Positions 60,378 to 64,000 of a stretch of 64,000 bases of DNA are shown here, piece by piece. Both the position numbers and the translations under genes were made by a program. A model generated the notes under the pieces. That model did no database searches, had not been told where the DNA came from, and was given only the letters and a program-made list of their open reading frames with translations. Origin of the DNA: Ceraceosorus guamensis (Eukaryota; Basidiomycota; Exobasidiomycetes; Ceraceosorales; Ceraceosoraceae); the NCBI RefSeq assembly GCF_003144195.1, contig NW_020289999.1, positions 193,544 through 257,543 on the forward strand, in the 5' to 3' direction. Numbering within the stretch: position 1 is the stretch's first letter; each line of letters begins with the position of its first letter.

Positions 60378-62338
60378 CTACCACGGCAACTCGCCGATTT
60401 CTTCCGCATCTTGTCCCAGCAGGTCGAAGGCGAATCCAGTGGAAGCAGTGATGCTGCTACTGGTAGCCGCATCAGCTTGCGGATCTTGCTCGCTCGCTCT
60501 TCCGCTCTCAGCCGCCTCCTGCGCTTTCATCCTGGCCCACCAACCGCTGCCATTGCGTTCTCTTGCAACGCGTCTTCCTTCACGGACTTTTCGACGCTTG
60601 TCAACCTCCTGCAAAGCTTCTTGCAACAAAGGCGCATCGTAGTCCTTCAATGCGTCGCAAAAGTCTCGAAAGAGATTGGCTGGGGCGCACTCGTTGTCGT
60701 CGTCGTCGTCGTTGCCGGCCGCCCCGTCTGCTGCGCCAGTCATGGGTTTGAAACCTGAAACTTGTTCGGGCCGAGACTGCATGAAATCTAGCACGCCAGC
60801 CAGCTCCCTTCGCGAGACCAAATTTTGGGTGAACGCGACAGATTCTGTGAGAACAGTGGAAAAGGCGACGGTCAACACGAGACCTGCTCAAGGGGTTCCG
60901 CATGAATGTGCTGCGACCTTGTGCTCACCTGTGATGTTGACGACCAAGTGCCACCATCCAGCTGGCACATAGACCGCATCCCCCGCTTCACACCTTCCCT
61001 CTTGAAGCGAACCATCCCCCTGTGGCCCGTGCAGAGTGCGCGTCCTATTCAAAAAGTCGATGGCCCACTCTGCGATGCTCAACGGTGCTGTTACGTCGGC
61101 CTCGTCCGCTGAGACGTACACACCTGGAGGCGTGACGTGGGGAGGCAAAAAAAGCCAGTACTTTGTACCTGACAGGACGGCATTCCAAGCCGAGGTTGCG
61201 TTTGGATCTTTGTGCCACTGCGATGTAACGTGAGACGTGGACGTGTCAGTAATGCGCTAAAGTGATCTACGGCCTCGACTGAGCCACTCACACCGCTGCC
61301 ACTCCTCTCTGGTCCAGCAATGACCCATCGATAGTCTGGGCGACGCAAGCCCAGCAAGCCAAACAGATCATGATCCCATGTGCCAACAGCCTGGCCATTC
61401 TGCTCGTGCCGAAGGCCGAGCAGATGCGGCACACGCCAATTGTCTTCTATCCGAGCGGGCAGCTGAGCATCGAAAAGATACAGCGGCGATTCGTCGGGCA
61501 CCATGTTCTTTGGATCGCTCAGATCGTAGCGTTGAGCTCCCTGATTGGCGGCATAATCCAGATACGTCCTTCGATTCGCACGCATCGCTTCGGCTTGCAG
61601 AGGCTCTTCGCCAGCGTTGTCGCATAGCTGCTCGAGCGTCCAACCGGCAGCTCTCCAGCCTTGCGTAGCGTCTTTGAAGATTGCGGGCCTTTGTGCTGCA
61701 TACTCTTGATCAAAGCGCTCAAAGGATGTGCCATGAGGCAGCGTGTCGATTGAGCAACCGTCTTGCAGCGTGAAGCGTGTGTTGGCGAGCCTCCATTGAT
61801 TGTACAAGACGTCAGAGTAAAGACCATCTGCTCGCGGAGGTGAACTCAAAGGAGGCAGTGCTTGCTGCTTGCCCACCACGCGAGCGTAGGTGCGCCTCCA
61901 ATTGCCTGCCCACTCGCTCACGAAACCTCCTTGGCTGTCCGCCAGAGTACGCTCGCGCCAAGAACCGTCATGCCCTGCGTATGCCGCCAAGGCTCTCGAG
62001 ACGCGGCAGAGCCTGGCTAGCTCAGCTGAGGTCAAGAACCCAAGTGTGTGCAAGAGCAATTCGTCCGGTAGCGCTGACAGATGACCCAGTGAAGAACTTC
62101 TGAATTTGGCGTGGTCGGGATCAAAGATGGCATTGGCAGAAGGTCTTATGCCAGCTGGGTGGGGCGAAATATGCTGAGATTGGAGAGCATCCCTTTTGCG
62201 TCGCTTGTAAGGTCTCGATACGCCTGCCGTTGAGCGCTGCTCCTTTTCAAGTTCGGGCTCCTGTATGCGCACGCTTTTGGGCGTTGCCCGTGCAACACCA
62301 GGGCCAGTGCCTGCGGCTGTCGCTGTGCTCACTGGCAT
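60378..62338 (-). CDS. F-box and JmjC-domain dioxygenase (JMJD6-like)
   Basis: Exons 62338-61292, 61217-60929 and 60844-60378 give 600 residues. JmjC proteins are Fe(II)/2-oxoglutarate dioxygenases that hydroxylate or demethylate proteins. Seen directly: a basic nuclear-type stretch (SRPYKRRKRDAL); an F-box-like segment at about 86-130 (LGHLSALPDELLLHTLGFLT ... LCRVSRAL); FERFDQEYAAQRPAIFKDAT, the usual entry to JMJD6-type domains; the iron site HKD with His351 and Asp353 in WHKDPNATSAWNAV, and the distal His439 in VPAGWWHLVVNIT; then SVAFTQNLVS. The order F-box then JmjC differs from animal JMJD6, which has no F-box. The C-terminal tail is acidic then basic (NDDDDDNECAP, WWARMKAQEA). The frame is open up to 62473; the longer version adds a hydrophobic stretch I think is leader, so the start is uncertain. 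Confidence 0.85.
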
Positions 62339-63009
62339 ACTTGGCGATTGTGAATGCAGTGCGAATACGAGTAGCGGGAGCAGAGCAGGTATTTGCGGCC
62401 ACGTGAGCAACTCAAAAGGCTGTGTCGGCAGAGCAGATCGCGATCTCATCAGTTGTTGGTGGTGAAGAAGCATACCGTTGCTGCTGCTTCAGCAGAGGCC
62501 TGGTCCAGCCGTGAACTCTGATGGAAGATTTCATGTTGCTGCATGCTGCATGAAGCTCTCTCATCGCCGCGGACTTATAGCTGTTTTCCCCATGCACTCA
62601 CACTCCCGCGCACCAACAGAACAGCGCGCGCCCTATACGGTACACGCGCGGTCGATGCTGCATATGTGCGAGCAGACATTCACGATTATTCTTGATTCAC
62701 AATTGGTGAGTGCTGATGATGTTGCTCGGCTCGACTCCTCACGCACGTCGCACTCTCTTGACTGAACGTCGATGCACCAATCCATGACAGCATTGTGATT
62801 GTGATTGCTTTCCAAAAACCATGCACGTATCGACGCGCACTACTGCAATGGACATCCGACTTTGACTGCCACCACAACAGCATCGATCGAGGAAGGCGCA
62901 CTCAATTGCACGCCCTACTGGCTACTGGAACCTCTTCGATCTCATTCCTGTGCGCCGGCAGCGTTGAGCAAGACCGCACCGTGCCTCGCATGGCTGAAAG
63001 CTCCACCTC
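62339..63009. promoter_or_regulatory. Divergent promoter interval, F-box/JmjC / IES1-like
   Basis: The region contains ATTCACGATTATTCTTGATT at about 62,678, one of the recurring intergenic words, and no supported gene. The 5' part (62339-62473) may belong to the JmjC reading frame. Confidence 0.6.
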
Positions 63010-63982
63010 ATGACCTCTGAAATCATGTCACCTCGAAATAGCGCCGAGCCCGAGCATTCAAGCTCTCGACGTGGCGACGCGGGAGCAGCCTCACCGACAG
63101 ATGATGTTGATCGCTCGAATGACGCTGATGCGACCCACCTTCACACGCAGCGCGGGGTCAAGCGCTCGAGAGATGATGAGGATCAGTCAGACGCCGGACC
63201 AGTCTCAGCAAGAGCTCGCGGCTCAGCATCAAGCGAAGCGGGCTCCGGCGCGGCGGACACAGCTGACGGAGCGACTTCAGAAGTCAAAGGCGCAACACCA
63301 GTGGTACACAGTAGTCGCGATCCGAATGAGGACAAGGTCGCTCCAGGCTCTGCTCCTTACTGGCCCGGCTACATGAACAGTGTGTTCGGAAAGAAGTGAG
63401 TACAAGACGTCCTCTTGGGCAAGTCGTGCGATGCTCTTCAGGAAATGTGACTGACTCTGCTCCCGTCGGCACTCTGCCTACACAGCGGCGGACCTGTGCC
63501 TCGCAACTTGCCAGTCAAACGCTACGACGGCGAGCCTTTGACACGGGCAGATCTCCAGCATGCTGTGCTGTGCCATATCTTTGGTGACACGCAGCGCGTC
63601 TTTACGAATCCAAGACCGGGCACGCTGGATTTAGAGGGGCAGGAGCGACCCTTTGTGACGCCCATGTTCCCATACGGAATGGCTCCCACGTGTGCGCGCC
63701 CTTCAGATGAGAGTGCAGAGGAGCATGAGGCGTACCAGACTCGACTGCGAGCATGGCAAGAGGCTAGCGAAGGAGGCGATGAGGAGAGACGCAAAAGAGG
63801 ATTGCCTTGTCCTGGTGACAAGCTTCTCACGTTCAAGGAACTCTATTTGGAGGCTCTGCTTTCCTCTTCGAGGTGCACCAAGACCATGCGCGATAAACTT
63901 CTCGCCGAGGAGGAGTACGCGGAGGATTTCGGGAAGGTCAATCTGCTGGTCAACGTTGGCCGAATCAACACCACTTTGGCTT
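63010..63982 (+). CDS. IES1: INO80 chromatin-remodelling subunit Ies1-like, 5' part (runs off the right edge)
   Basis: Exons 63010-63395 and 63486-63982 give 294 complete codons; the donor at 63983 (GTGAGT) shows that the gene continues past the window. Ies1 is a fungal subunit of the INO80 nucleosome remodeller. Seen directly: a polar N-terminus (SSRRGDAGAASPTDDVDR, KRSRDDEDQSDAG) suited to a nuclear protein, then the conserved block VKRYDGEPLTRADLQHAVL, HIFGDTQRVFTNP, TFKELYLEALLSSSRCTKTM and VNLLVNVGRINTTLA. In filamentous-fungus Ies1 I recall DGEPFWRADIQYELL and LLVNVGRMNTTLNFFPEM in the same order, which fits. A Ser/Glu/Arg-rich insertion (about residues 190-235) splits the block. The downstream part (FPEM... 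TYHPVPSLQ expected) is outside the window and would settle the name. Confidence 0.75.
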
Positions 63983-64000
63983 GTGAGTAGGCATGATCAC

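Overview
The window is nuclear DNA of a basidiomycete fungus. Housekeeping genes are split by many short introns (mostly 50-150 bases, donor GTGAGT/GTAAGT, acceptor YAG) and lie on both strands. Gene content (Rac1, a Tea1/Kel1-type kelch protein, DASH Ask1, LSB5-like VHS protein) is fungal. Intergenic DNA rich in GTGAGTC- and TCGTGATT-like words recalls smut relatives (Ustilaginomycotina); the high intron density would suit Exobasidiomycetes, but that placement is inference. I saw no rRNA, tRNA, CRISPR or transposon coding region.

Layout, left to right: UNC-45/She4 myosin chaperone (minus, cut by the window edge); CDC5/Cef1 splicing factor (minus); CCT5 chaperonin (plus); RPC19 (minus); SRP68 (minus); LDAH-type lipid-droplet hydrolase (plus); RAC1 (minus); a 4.3-kb gene-poor, microsatellite-rich stretch; a tetraspan membrane protein (minus); three small membrane proteins that look like diverged paralogs (24.1-26.7 kb); eEF2 (plus); NTA1 (minus); a 1,682-residue kelch/coiled-coil polarity protein (minus); a 1.9-kb gene-free stretch; CDC20 (minus); PRP38 (plus); ASK1 (minus); a mucin-like surface protein (minus); RPC40 (minus); a U1A/U2B''-type snRNP protein (plus); an LSB5-like VHS/GAT protein (minus); an Atos-like protein (minus); an F-box/JmjC protein (minus); and the 5' part of an INO80 subunit IES1-like gene (plus, cut by the right edge).

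Functional threads: splicing (CDC5, PRP38, U1A/U2B''), RNA polymerases I and III (RPC19 and RPC40, which pair in the enzyme), translation and protein folding or targeting (eEF2, CCT5, SRP68, UNC-45), mitosis (CDC20, ASK1), polarity and endocytosis (RAC1, kelch protein, LSB5). These are not operons; several pairs are divergent and share a 450-800 base promoter interval.

Exon models were built by hand by matching reading frame, splice sites and remembered family motifs; every multi-exon model below keeps frame across its junctions. No alignment or database search was run. The least certain calls are the small membrane proteins, the surface protein, the Atos-like gene, and the start codons of UNC-45 and the JmjC protein.
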